A stretch of 64,000 nt of DNA from CAYPPG01 sp964412555. Its GTDB lineage: Bacteria; Hinthialibacterota; Hinthialibacteria; Hinthialibacterales; Hinthialibacteraceae. The position numbers and the translations under genes are program-made. Under the pieces are notes generated by a model that worked only from the letters and a program-made list of their open reading frames with translations, was not told the origin of the DNA and made no database searches. How positions within the stretch are numbered: position 1 is the first letter of the stretch; every line of letters begins with the position of its first letter. This document shows, piece after piece, positions 8,195 through 16,383 of this stretch. The stretch covers positions 1-64,000 of the forward strand of contig CAYPPG010000014.1 in NCBI GenBank assembly GCA_964412555.1, read 5' to 3'.

Positions 8195-9859
8195 TTATTT
8201 CTTATAGAGATAAGCCCGCGCCTTCCCCGAGCGAAAAACCAATTCCCCCGTTTCCTGTTCCTCGAACGTGAAATAAAGATAAGGTTTCTCCGGAGGAGAG
8301 TTTTCATCCGGGAGCGGATTAGCCCGCCGATTGAGCCAATAGCGAAAATTGGGGACAAGATATTGAACGCGATTATCTTCTTGGCAATAAATGGGAATTC
8401 CTTTCCAACGCCCTTTCTCCAACTGCTCACAAAATCGATGAACATCCTCGATGTTCATCACTTGAAGCGTAAATTGCTGATCTTCAAGCATGTAATCATA
8501 TTCACTGCCTTGAATATACAGAAGAAGCCCGACCATGACAAACAATCCCCATCGGCGGTTCCGTAGACAAAGAGCGCCAAGACAGAGGGAGAGTATCAAG
8601 AAGAATATACCGGCCGCCAAGACGGAGGTTCTGGAAAACTGTCTCATGTAATCCAATGAGGGAGAATTGCAAAAATATCGTTGACAATGCGTCAATCCAT
8701 CCCATGCCTCCCGAAAGAAAAATCCGCAGACCAAAAAAATGATAATCGCCAAATACATGAGCAGACGGCGCAAAAAGTGGGGAAAGGTCATTGTGGAATA
8801 TCGTCCGACTGCATAAACAGAAACGGGAAGAAGCAACAAATTGGAATAACACACATGCCTCAGAGAAACCGACCACGGCTCAATCCCGATTCGCATTACC
8901 CGATACCAGGCAATCGAGGCCACAACAGCGAAAGACACGATGAAGAGAAAATAGATCATCTCCCGATGGTTTTGAGAAATCGGTTCGCGAAAGAACCATA
9001 TATTCAATAAAAGAAAAAGCGCCAGAGCAGGAACCAAAAGTGCACCCTCAAGCCACAAAGCCGTCCAATGGGTAAGAAACCGGTTGAAATAAGAGGAAAA
9101 AAACTGTTGAGGATTGTCAATCGAATTCTCATTGACTTCCGAATAGATGAAAGAAGCTTGATCCATCGAAAGATACCCGACTCCCCACCAAACACAAAAA
9201 ATGAGCAACACCGCAATGGTACATGCCAGTATCGGACGAGAAACATTTTTTCCTTGAATCCATCGGCGCATCAAAATCCAACCAATCACTGCAGCGGCGA
9301 TAACAACAGCCTGCACCCGCGTCAAAACGAGCGCGGCAAGTCCTATACCGAGAAAGATCGCATCCGATCTCGACGGTTTCTCGCAGACCAAAAATCGGAT
9401 TGCGTAATAGGCTGAAAATAATGTCAACGGAATCGCGAGATTCTCACTCACGGTCCATTGTGTGTAAATGACGGATGGATAGAAAAGAAAAAGCACACAA
9501 ACAGCCGCGCTTTGTTTTGCATTCAATAAAAATCTCGATAAATGATAAAGCGGGAAAAAACCAAGAAAATAGATGGCCGGATTCATCCACGAATGAATCC
9601 ATTCGATCATTCGATACGACTCGGCATAGCAACCGAATGACAAAAGGAAAGGATACAAAATAGGAACGGGAATATGGTTTTTCAATTCAAAATGAGCGAG
9701 ATCCGCCAAACCAAAGGCCATCGTTTTATAAAAAACCACATCCCAATACACGTCGACAATCGGCAGATTGACATTGGCAAAGTATCCATGAACGAAGACA
9801 GCCAATCCGTACAAATACAGCAGCCGTATTTCTCTTTTTTTACTGAAAAAAAAACTCAT
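8195..9859 (-). CDS. Polytopic membrane protein, GT-C/GT39-like glycosyltransferase
   Basis: The 554-residue protein has about ten hydrophobic segments up to residue 450, then a short soluble tail (about 455-554). The first exterior loop carries acidic residues (VDVYWDVV) near the first helix, as in GT-C mannosyltransferases that use polyprenyl-phosphate sugars. An FFPLYHLSRFLL segment resembles GT39 members. A frame extension begins at TTG 9913, but ATG 9859 has GGAAAGAGA 8 nt upstream and gives a normal first helix. It diverges from a second large membrane protein at 10118, and the pair probably acts on envelope glycans. The family assignment rests on topology rather than a decisive motif. 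Confidence 0.65.
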   Translation of the reverse strand: MSFFFSKKREIRLLYLYGLAVFVHGYFANVNLPIVDVYWDVVFYKTMAFGLADLAHFELKNHIPVPILYPFLLSFGCYAESYRMIEWIHSWMNPAIYFLGFFPLYHLSRFLLNAKQSAAVCVLFLFYPSVIYTQWTVSENLAIPLTLFSAYYAIRFLVCEKPSRSDAIFLGIGLAALVLTRVQAVVIAAAVIGWILMRRWIQGKNVSRPILACTIAVLLIFCVWWGVGYLSMDQASFIYSEVNENSIDNPQQFFSSYFNRFLTHWTALWLEGALLVPALALFLLLNIWFFREPISQNHREMIYFLFIVSFAVVASIAWYRVMRIGIEPWSVSLRHVCYSNLLLLPVSVYAVGRYSTMTFPHFLRRLLMYLAIIIFLVCGFFFREAWDGLTHCQRYFCNSPSLDYMRQFSRTSVLAAGIFFLILSLCLGALCLRNRRWGLFVMVGLLLYIQGSEYDYMLEDQQFTLQVMNIEDVHRFCEQLEKGRWKGIPIYCQEDNRVQYLVPNFRYWLNRRANPLPDENSPPEKPYLYFTFEEQETGELVFRSGKARAYLYKK

Positions 9860-10117
9860 CTGCGCAATTCTCTTTCCATCTCGAAGGGGCTTGCCATTCG
9901 CTTGCTTAAACAATTCTGTCTATGATATGATAATTGGTTTAAAATCTTAATTTTATCCCGGTTTGTCAAGAACCAATCCATATTTTAAGAGAACATACTG
10001 TTTTGTATTGAGAAATAACAGGAATTCTTTCGCACGGATTTTTCCTCAACGAGAGAATAACAATATGACATAAAAATTATTGAATCACTGAAAACACAGA
10101 TTTGTAAGGTTATCGCA

Positions 10118-12547
10118 ATGATTGGGAATCTCGTCTTCTTTATCGTAACCGGGTGGTGTGGAGTCAAATTAAACCGATTGATCGTGGAATACAACGGATC
10201 GATTGCGGAAAGAATTTCTTTTGTTTTTCTGTTTGGTTTTTGTTGGTTCTCTCTAATCGGATTGCTCGCGTATGGGATTGGTTGGTCCTTCTCGACATTT
10301 TCTCTCTTCTACGGAATGGCAAGCGCATTCATCATCCTATCGGAACCGTTTTTCCGGTCGAAATTGTCAAACCGCGAAACATTTTTTTTAAAAAAAATGA
10401 ATGCTTTAATTGCCTTGTGCTTGATCGGTTCTGTTTCCATCGCGTTTTTAGGGGGATTCATGACTGGGGATGGCACGTTTCATCAAGCCAAAATTCAGCA
10501 TTTACTTGCCACGAAGAGATTTGATAACTCAGATCCATTCATTACTTCTTTGCAGGATGATCGCTACTTTTTCAGCATGTGGCATGTGTTGTGGAGCCTC
10601 TGCCTTGATTTTTTGTCTGATGGATATCGTTGGGTTCCATTTGTCTGGTTGTGGTTACCAACCTTGCTTATGCCACTTGTCGTTTTCTCCCAATACACCT
10701 TCGGCGTTGCGTTGTTTCGGCAACATTCCGCGGGGATCCTGATGGCTGTTCTGTGGATTATTCATTTCATTTTTCTGGCGTATACTGATTCCCGTTTCTG
10801 GTCTGATGCTCAAATTCTGAATTATCCATCCGGTTTCTGCGTTCATATTCTATTTCCAATCGGAGCGGCTTTGTATCTTACAATTTGTGAAAAGAAACAC
10901 AACTCTTTCCTGTTTTCCGGTATCCTCATAGGGATCTTGATTATTGTTATCGCATTGATTCATCTTTTCTACTCTCTCTTGTTTTGTCTGGTATTGACGT
11001 TTCTGTGCATTGCAATGGCATTCCAGGGAAGAGAGAATCATAAGTGGAGCCATAAATGGTTGTTCCCGGTATTGATTGCTTTTTTGATTTTTTTACCATG
11101 GATATTATTTCGCACCGTGACCATGTCACCCATTCAAAATTCGTTTTTCCTTGCTCCCTATGGATGGGCATCCAAATTTTTGTTCTTAACGAAGAAGGCC
11201 TTTATTCTCGATCCGAAACTCACCTATTCGACTCTCGGGCACTATCAATCCGATCGAATTGTGTTGCTGGCAATTGTCATTTCATTGATGTGTCTTTTGA
11301 AAATAAAACGGGAGCGATGGGCAGCCTATGTGGGAATAAGTACTCTTACTGTTTTAATCATGGTATCTGTTCCGTTGTTTGTTCAGCTGCTTTCTTGGAT
11401 TGTAACAGCGTATAAAATACCACGATTCACCTTACTCATTCCCGTCTTGCCGGCTGTGACAGGCGGACTACTGATGTTTGTTCAATTATGGAAACGCTGG
11501 AAGAATCAACTTGTACGTGGCATTCTTCTCGTTATAGGAATGACGTGCTTGTTCTGGATTTATCAAGACAGTTGGCAGCGGTTGGGTTTTTATGCAAAAT
11601 GGTGCAGGGAAGGTCATATGCACTATGCTCGAAAAAATCCGGATATGATCGGAGCACGAAATCTGTTTGTGGCCCTCGAAAAACGGCCCAGAGTGCTAGG
11701 GGATGAAGGTCTTACGTATGCTCTCGGCGCGTATTATCCGATTCATGCGATCTTTTTACCTGCTGCTCATGCAGCGATTGCATTCGAGTACCGCCAGCGA
11801 AACAATCTCTTTCGGTTTATGAACAGTGAACTGTGCACTCTCCAAGACCTCTCTTTGATCACGATTGATCACGATGCCGATTATCTCATTCTGAAAAATG
11901 ACAGGCCTCTCATTCAACGATTGCAACCAATTCAAGTCTATTCGATCGGCAAATATGATATGTTCGATCTCACGATGTTGTCACTCGTCATCGACAACCG
12001 TGAGAATTCACCTTTCATCGAATGGACAAACCGCAATCGATGGATAAAAATTCCTTGCGCTGATGAGAACAAGACCGATTCTTGGGGGCCAAGCAATCTT
12101 GTCATGCAGAGACCGATTCCACAAGGTATCGGTGAAACATTTTTCGGACGGGAGATGGTTTCCGATGGGTTGGAAAGAAGTCTGATCTATACTCCCCTGC
12201 TTCCGTCCCCCGAGGGGCGTGATCCAAGATTTGTCTCGTTCTGGTTGTATATTGAGCAATCAAAAGGTTTCACTGTCGAACGCATGGAACTAGCCTGGCC
12301 AAAAGGCATTCTTCATATGACTACGGAGGACATTCAAAATATGGATCTTCTTGAGAATGTGCATAAGGGCTGGAATGCAATCGCCGTCCCAATCGCTCCT
12401 AATCGGGTAGTCTCGAAAACCGTCACCGAAGAAGCGCCGGGATTCGTTATGTCCATCCGGTTCAAGGCCACAGTTCCTCCTCAAACCTTCGTTTGCGGGA
12501 TTCGTGGGATTCATGTATATATGGATCGTACACCAACAATGGAGTAA
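10118..12547 (+). CDS. Large polytopic membrane protein with C-terminal exterior domain, GT-C-like
   Basis: The 809-residue protein has about 12 hydrophobic segments in residues 1-470, then a soluble domain of about 330 residues. A loop after the fourth segment reads GDGTFHQAKIQHLL, a D/H-containing site of the kind that binds lipid-linked sugar in GT-C enzymes. The soluble part opens with sequence typical of GT39 periplasmic tails (ALGAYYPIHAIFLPAAHAA) and ends with a beta-rich region. No catalytic motif is certain. It is transcribed divergently from the other membrane protein, across a 258-nt AT-rich spacer with room for both promoters. Confidence 0.6.
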   Translation: MIGNLVFFIVTGWCGVKLNRLIVEYNGSIAERISFVFLFGFCWFSLIGLLAYGIGWSFSTFSLFYGMASAFIILSEPFFRSKLSNRETFFLKKMNALIALCLIGSVSIAFLGGFMTGDGTFHQAKIQHLLATKRFDNSDPFITSLQDDRYFFSMWHVLWSLCLDFLSDGYRWVPFVWLWLPTLLMPLVVFSQYTFGVALFRQHSAGILMAVLWIIHFIFLAYTDSRFWSDAQILNYPSGFCVHILFPIGAALYLTICEKKHNSFLFSGILIGILIIVIALIHLFYSLLFCLVLTFLCIAMAFQGRENHKWSHKWLFPVLIAFLIFLPWILFRTVTMSPIQNSFFLAPYGWASKFLFLTKKAFILDPKLTYSTLGHYQSDRIVLLAIVISLMCLLKIKRERWAAYVGISTLTVLIMVSVPLFVQLLSWIVTAYKIPRFTLLIPVLPAVTGGLLMFVQLWKRWKNQLVRGILLVIGMTCLFWIYQDSWQRLGFYAKWCREGHMHYARKNPDMIGARNLFVALEKRPRVLGDEGLTYALGAYYPIHAIFLPAAHAAIAFEYRQRNNLFRFMNSELCTLQDLSLITIDHDADYLILKNDRPLIQRLQPIQVYSIGKYDMFDLTMLSLVIDNRENSPFIEWTNRNRWIKIPCADENKTDSWGPSNLVMQRPIPQGIGETFFGREMVSDGLERSLIYTPLLPSPEGRDPRFVSFWLYIEQSKGFTVERMELAWPKGILHMTTEDIQNMDLLENVHKGWNAIAVPIAPNRVVSKTVTEEAPGFVMSIRFKATVPPQTFVCGIRGIHVYMDRTPTME

Positions 12548-12662
12548 GTAGATTAATGCACACTAAAAAGCATGTAAAGAACCTATCCAACTTGTGAAAT
12601 AACAGGGCATTAAAAATCCAAAAAAAAATGGTGTATCGGTGAACGCATGCCAAGGAGAGTTG

Positions 12663-13787
12663 CTATTCTGCTGTAGACGCACGATCTTTCCCCGGCCATA
12701 TCAACCGGATCATCCATCCTAAAATCCCCAATCCAATAATAAACGTGACTAGAAACAGCACTAAACTGGAATGCTCCGGCCGCGCTGTCAATTCTTGAAC
12801 CGTGTAATACTGCTCGAGGGAAATGTATCGAAGGAGTTCCCGCCCCATCACCATTCCGAACAAAATTACAACAGATAAAGCAACGGCCGACCATACAAAT
12901 TTCGGATTCTCCTCTTTCACGAGCGCAAGGATCAAACAAATCAGCAGGGCAAACGCCAAAAGAACACCAATCGACCAGCCGACGAATAAAAATCCGTTTC
13001 CCATAAACGCGCGAATCGTATCGATACCAAGTGAATAGAGATACCAAAACCCAACCATCATCTGGATAACGAGCACAATGGTCGACCACAACAAGCCATT
13101 GTGAGTCAACCGTTTCGCCATTTCGGCCCGCTCAGGGTGAAAATAGTATTGATAACGGCCGATTGCAGCCAACCACAACCCCCCAACCACCAGCGAACCA
13201 AACAGATTATGGAAATAACGGGGAATAAGAGATGCATCCGGAGCGATGAAACTGCGCTCTCCGGCATAGATGGCTTTCCAATATTCCGGATGTTCCACCA
13301 ACAATCCGTTGTTGGTAAAAATGAACATGACAAAAAGAAGAAAGATCATAGACAGGAAAGACAAAACTTTCGTCACGGCATTGGATTCCGAATGCTCCGG
13401 CCGTTTCGCGATCATGATATAGAAAAAGTAAAACACAAGCGTCAACAGAACAAGAATGGAAAGCCACCAAAATCCATTCATGATGTTCGCGATGTAGAAA
13501 AATTGTCCGTATAGGACTTGCACAAACAGCAATGGAGCGACTCCCATGGTAATAGCGAGAGACAAACAGACCGGCATCATTCGTACAAGAATGGAATTGC
13601 CGGCAGCAACGTCCTTATTTTTCCCGAAGAACCATTCATTGACTGTAACAATGATCATTCCGCCAAAGACGTAATTCATGAAAAGAAAATGCAATACAAG
13701 TGTAAGGATCGCCAACACTTGGAATATCAAAACCGGTGAAGGGATACCGAGTGGATCGGGTGGAGGAATCAGGTTTGCTGTGTTCAT
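12663..13787 (-). CDS. Membrane subunit of a cytochrome bd-like complex (CydB-position)
   Basis: The 374-residue, almost wholly hydrophobic protein has about nine membrane spans and starts four bases inside the end of the CydA-like gene (ATGA overlap), so the two are one translational unit. GGAGGAACA precedes the ATG. Residues such as LVLHFLFMNYVFGG (about 31-44) hold a His in the first helix, reminiscent of the CydA heme ligand region, and EHPEYWKAIYAG lies in an exterior loop. It takes the place of CydB but is not obviously similar to canonical CydB. Sequence and position fit the second subunit of the divergent c-heme-containing branch of the cytochrome bd superfamily. Confidence 0.7.
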   Translation of the reverse strand: MNTANLIPPPDPLGIPSPVLIFQVLAILTLVLHFLFMNYVFGGMIIVTVNEWFFGKNKDVAAGNSILVRMMPVCLSLAITMGVAPLLFVQVLYGQFFYIANIMNGFWWLSILVLLTLVFYFFYIMIAKRPEHSESNAVTKVLSFLSMIFLLFVMFIFTNNGLLVEHPEYWKAIYAGERSFIAPDASLIPRYFHNLFGSLVVGGLWLAAIGRYQYYFHPERAEMAKRLTHNGLLWSTIVLVIQMMVGFWYLYSLGIDTIRAFMGNGFLFVGWSIGVLLAFALLICLILALVKEENPKFVWSAVALSVVILFGMVMGRELLRYISLEQYYTVQELTARPEHSSLVLFLVTFIIGLGILGWMIRLIWPGKDRASTAE

Positions 13788-15121
13788 GATTGTTCCTCCT
13801 TCTCGTTGGATTGCTGTTGTGGCATTTCATCGGATTGAGCTAAGGTCAATAGATATTGTGTAATATCCTGTAAATCCTTTTCGGGACCGAAGAAGGGCGG
13901 CATAAAATATTGCTCCTCATGAAGATTTTCGAGCGAATGTCGGATTGAATTTTCCGACCAGTTTTTGATAAGAGGCTTGATCCCATTGAATCCTTCCATG
14001 GTATGGCACCGCGTACACTGAACACGATAAATCGCTTCACCGCGCTCGATCTGATTCATCGCGGAGACTTCAGTGTTCATCGCTATAGCTGCCCATGGCG
14101 CCCAATCCAATACTCCCTTCTCATCGAGTTCTTCTGCTTCATCCATAGTGATTCCATTGGAGTACATATATTCATAAATGATATAGGGTTTGCGAATTCC
14201 TTCCCGTACGAATTCCATCGATCCGGTGGCGATAAAGGCGATCAAACCCAATAAAACGGATGTTTCCAAATTGATATAGCGCCGCCGTAGAATCAAACCG
14301 AAATACGCATAGAAGCCAACCAATGTCGAGGCAGTCAAACCAAACATCAAAAACAAAGTCATCGCAATTGCCTGTCCCTTGACTAAATCTCTCGCCGCCT
14401 CGGGAACATTGGCGAAAAACCAGATGGAGATGGGAATCATCAAAGCTAACGGTATCAACCACCGCCCGCCGGTAACGATAATTTGATGACGTTCTTCCCG
14501 TGTATAGCCTTTCGCGATATTCGCAATGATGGTGACAAATATTGCGGCGATGGACAACGAGCTGATCGTACGCAACAGAAGAGAAGGCCAATAGGTGGGA
14601 TTAAAGAAACCGTCCCAGAAACTTCGGGTTTGCAACCATTCGCCCGGTGAAAGCATAAACGAAATAATGCCATTGATGACCACCAAACTCATATAGGCCG
14701 ATATTGCGTATATCCAACCGATTGTAACGTGTTTTTTCGTCGATAAACGGTCCCACGTATAATAGTAGATGTAGCCGGATATAATTTCGAGTATGAAAAA
14801 TACCCATTCCGTTCCCCAACCCCATACATATTGATGAATCAAGGCGGAAGTGGCTTCCGGACTGACCAGAGAAATCGAAAACCAGATTCCCACACCGCTC
14901 AATGCCCCTAACACGAAAGAAATGAGAATGAGATATCGAACATAATCTCTCAAAAATCGCAACAAAAGTTGATTATTCTTTTTCCAGGCGTAATGTTCAG
15001 TGACTGCACTGAACAATCCCGCTCCTACGGCGAAATGAGCAATCGTAACGTGAAAGATAGCAATCATGGCGATAACCATACCGCCACCAATCTGCGGGAC
15101 GTCCCAAATTGGGTACTGCAT
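13784..15121 (-). CDS. CydA-like subunit fused to a C-terminal cytochrome c domain
   Basis: The 445-residue protein has about nine membrane spans, then a soluble cytochrome c domain with C369-T-R-C372-H373 and a downstream YFMPPF Met as likely axial ligand. The N-terminal half shows CydA features: His in the first helix (IFHVTIAHFAVGAG), GVGIWFS, and two glutamates in TEWVFFILEIISGY, matching the positions of E. coli E99 and E107. The long quinol-binding Q-loop and the C-terminal part of canonical CydA are not visible. Covalent c-heme suggests electrons come from or via cytochrome c. It is probably an oxygen (or other small-molecule) reductase of the c-containing bd subfamily. GAAAGG precedes the ATG. 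Confidence 0.75.
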   Translation of the reverse strand: MQYPIWDVPQIGGGMVIAMIAIFHVTIAHFAVGAGLFSAVTEHYAWKKNNQLLLRFLRDYVRYLILISFVLGALSGVGIWFSISLVSPEATSALIHQYVWGWGTEWVFFILEIISGYIYYYTWDRLSTKKHVTIGWIYAISAYMSLVVINGIISFMLSPGEWLQTRSFWDGFFNPTYWPSLLLRTISSLSIAAIFVTIIANIAKGYTREERHQIIVTGGRWLIPLALMIPISIWFFANVPEAARDLVKGQAIAMTLFLMFGLTASTLVGFYAYFGLILRRRYINLETSVLLGLIAFIATGSMEFVREGIRKPYIIYEYMYSNGITMDEAEELDEKGVLDWAPWAAIAMNTEVSAMNQIERGEAIYRVQCTRCHTMEGFNGIKPLIKNWSENSIRHSLENLHEEQYFMPPFFGPEKDLQDITQYLLTLAQSDEMPQQQSNEKEEQS

Positions 15122-15353
15122 TGCACTAGCCTTTCTTTAGTCCATGCGAATTTGGGTATAAAGCAATAAATGTAATATATTATCAATTGATAGAAGAACT
15201 AAGGGTTGAATTCCTGTGATTCGAGAGAATTTTTCAAAAAAATTGTGATATCGAAAAAATAGGGATGAATTTTACCTTGAACATTGACCGGAAAGACTCG
15301 CACGGATACAATATTTTCTTCAAAAAGATCTCAAAAAGGTGATTACTAGTATC

Positions 15354-15554
15354 ATGAAAAAGGGTATACATCCAAACTACTATCTTGCAACAGTTACGTG
15401 CGCATGTGGAAACACATTTCAAACGGGTTCTACATCAGAAACGATTCGTGTGGAAATTTGCTCTGCGTGTCATCCCTATTTCACAGGAAAACAAAAATTT
15501 GTTGACACGGCTGGAAGAGTAGAACGCTTCAAGAGAAAATACAATCTGCAGTAA
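15354..15554 (+). CDS. rpmE: 50S ribosomal protein L31
   Basis: The 66-residue protein matches L31 from MKKGIHPNYYLATVTCACGN through VEICSACHPYFTGKQKFVDTAGRVERFKRKY. The two zinc-binding cysteine pairs (CxC and CxxC) are intact, so it is the zinc-containing form. The start at 15354 gives the standard N-terminus; an in-frame codon at 15339 would add five residues. An AAGGTG ribosome site is upstream. The gene stands alone and is followed by a strong hairpin terminator. Confidence 0.97.
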   Translation: MKKGIHPNYYLATVTCACGNTFQTGSTSETIRVEICSACHPYFTGKQKFVDTAGRVERFKRKYNLQ

Positions 15555-15574
15555 AATCCAAAAAATCGCATTTG

Positions 15575-15614
15575 AATAAACGGGAGAAGAATAGAACACT
15601 CCCGTTTATTTTTT
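15575..15614. terminator. Rho-independent terminator after rpmE
   Basis: AATAAACGGGAG (15575-15586) pairs perfectly with CTCCCGTTTATT (15599-15610), followed by a T run. It lies 20 nt after the rpmE stop. The minus-strand gene ending at 15618 may use the same stem, since an A-rich stretch precedes it. Confidence 0.88.
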
Positions 15615-15617
15615 GCC

Positions 15618-15860
15618 TTACAGTTCGGCATTTTCCTTCACCGAAGTATCCTCTTGTTTTCTCTTTTTGCGTTCTTCAAGCCATAACTTCAATTGGTCTC
15701 TTTTTGTTCGGATGTAAGGAATATCTTTGGAAAGCAATCCCAAACCGAGCAGAATAAAAACCCATCCTTGTAGAATTGGGATAAATCCACCGATAACACC
15801 GATCAAAATACAGATAACACCGCTTACAATCCGTAATATTTTTAAGGTAAACTGTTTCAT
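15618..15860 (-). CDS. Small PGPGW-type membrane protein
   Basis: The 80-residue protein has two closely spaced hydrophobic segments (about residues 10-28 and 31-44) joined by the motif IPILQGWVFILLGLGLL, then a long basic helical tail (RTKRDQLKLWLEERKKRKQED). This is the layout of the PGPGW family of putative membrane proteins, with the first Pro-Gly replaced. Function is unknown. No clear ribosome site lies before the ATG. It converges on rpmE. Confidence 0.7.
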   Translation of the reverse strand: MKQFTLKILRIVSGVICILIGVIGGFIPILQGWVFILLGLGLLSKDIPYIRTKRDQLKLWLEERKKRKQEDTSVKENAEL

Positions 15861-15880
15861 TTACGTCACTTTCAATTTTT

Positions 15881-16177
15881 TTATCCGGAAACCGAGTAAT
15901 GATCAACCCAAATTATGCGGTCCAAGTGGTTTTGAACCAATTGATCAAAAACAGGCTGTGAACAATGAAGCGCCAAACGGATTCCTTGACTTCGGCACTT
16001 GCCATTCAATACGACAATTCGACCGATTTCTTGCAATGAAAGCACATTTTCTTGAAAAAAATCAACGTTCAAGGTATGAATGTCGTGATTCAGATCAACA
16101 TGGCTACAGGAAGGCAATAATGCGTACAGCGATTTCCCGTTCTTTTCAGGCCGATAATCATACATTGTTGTGCTCAT
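15881..16177 (-). CDS. Small protein resembling a degenerate STAS domain
   Basis: The 98-residue protein contains a segment (about 40-95) that resembles the second half of STAS anti-sigma-antagonist domains: NVLSLQEIGRIVVLNGKCRSQGIRLALHC.. then VFDQLVQNHLDRI. The usual phosphorylatable serine loop is not evident. The start at 16177 is chosen over 16189 because it leaves a normal N-terminus; neither has a strong ribosome site. It may be a divergent regulator or chemically inactive relative; the family call is tentative. Confidence 0.45.
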   Translation of the reverse strand: MSTTMYDYRPEKNGKSLYALLPSCSHVDLNHDIHTLNVDFFQENVLSLQEIGRIVVLNGKCRSQGIRLALHCSQPVFDQLVQNHLDRIIWVDHYSVSG

Positions 16178-16283
16178 GGCTTTTCTCATCCAGAATACGA
16201 GAATTCATATTTTTTTATGACATTCAAGAGTGTTTCTGATTATAATAATATAAGACAAATTAGAAAGTGACAAATTTTGCACC

Positions 16284-16361
16284 CCCGGCATCTTACCGGC
16301 CCATAAGCGTAACGCCGGCATCTTGCCGACCCATAATCGTAACGCCGGCATCTTGCCGGCC
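16284..16361. repeat. Three tandem copies of a CCGGCATCTTGCCGG hairpin unit
   Basis: A unit of about 30 bp is repeated nearly three times, with cores at about 16284-16300, 16313-16331 and 16343-16361, each separated by CCATAAxCGTAACG. The core is a palindrome (CGGCA-TCT-TGCCG). The array lies between divergent genes, 23 bp before the FGE-sulfatase start, so it could affect transcription or mRNA ends. It resembles dispersed palindromic intergenic repeats more than a coding sequence. Confidence 0.8.
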
Positions 16362-16383
16362 AAATATCTCGAAAGAGAACACC

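Noticed and set aside
16284..16361. Possible CRISPR array
   Set aside because: Units are tandem at 30 bp without variable spacers, and no cas gene is present.
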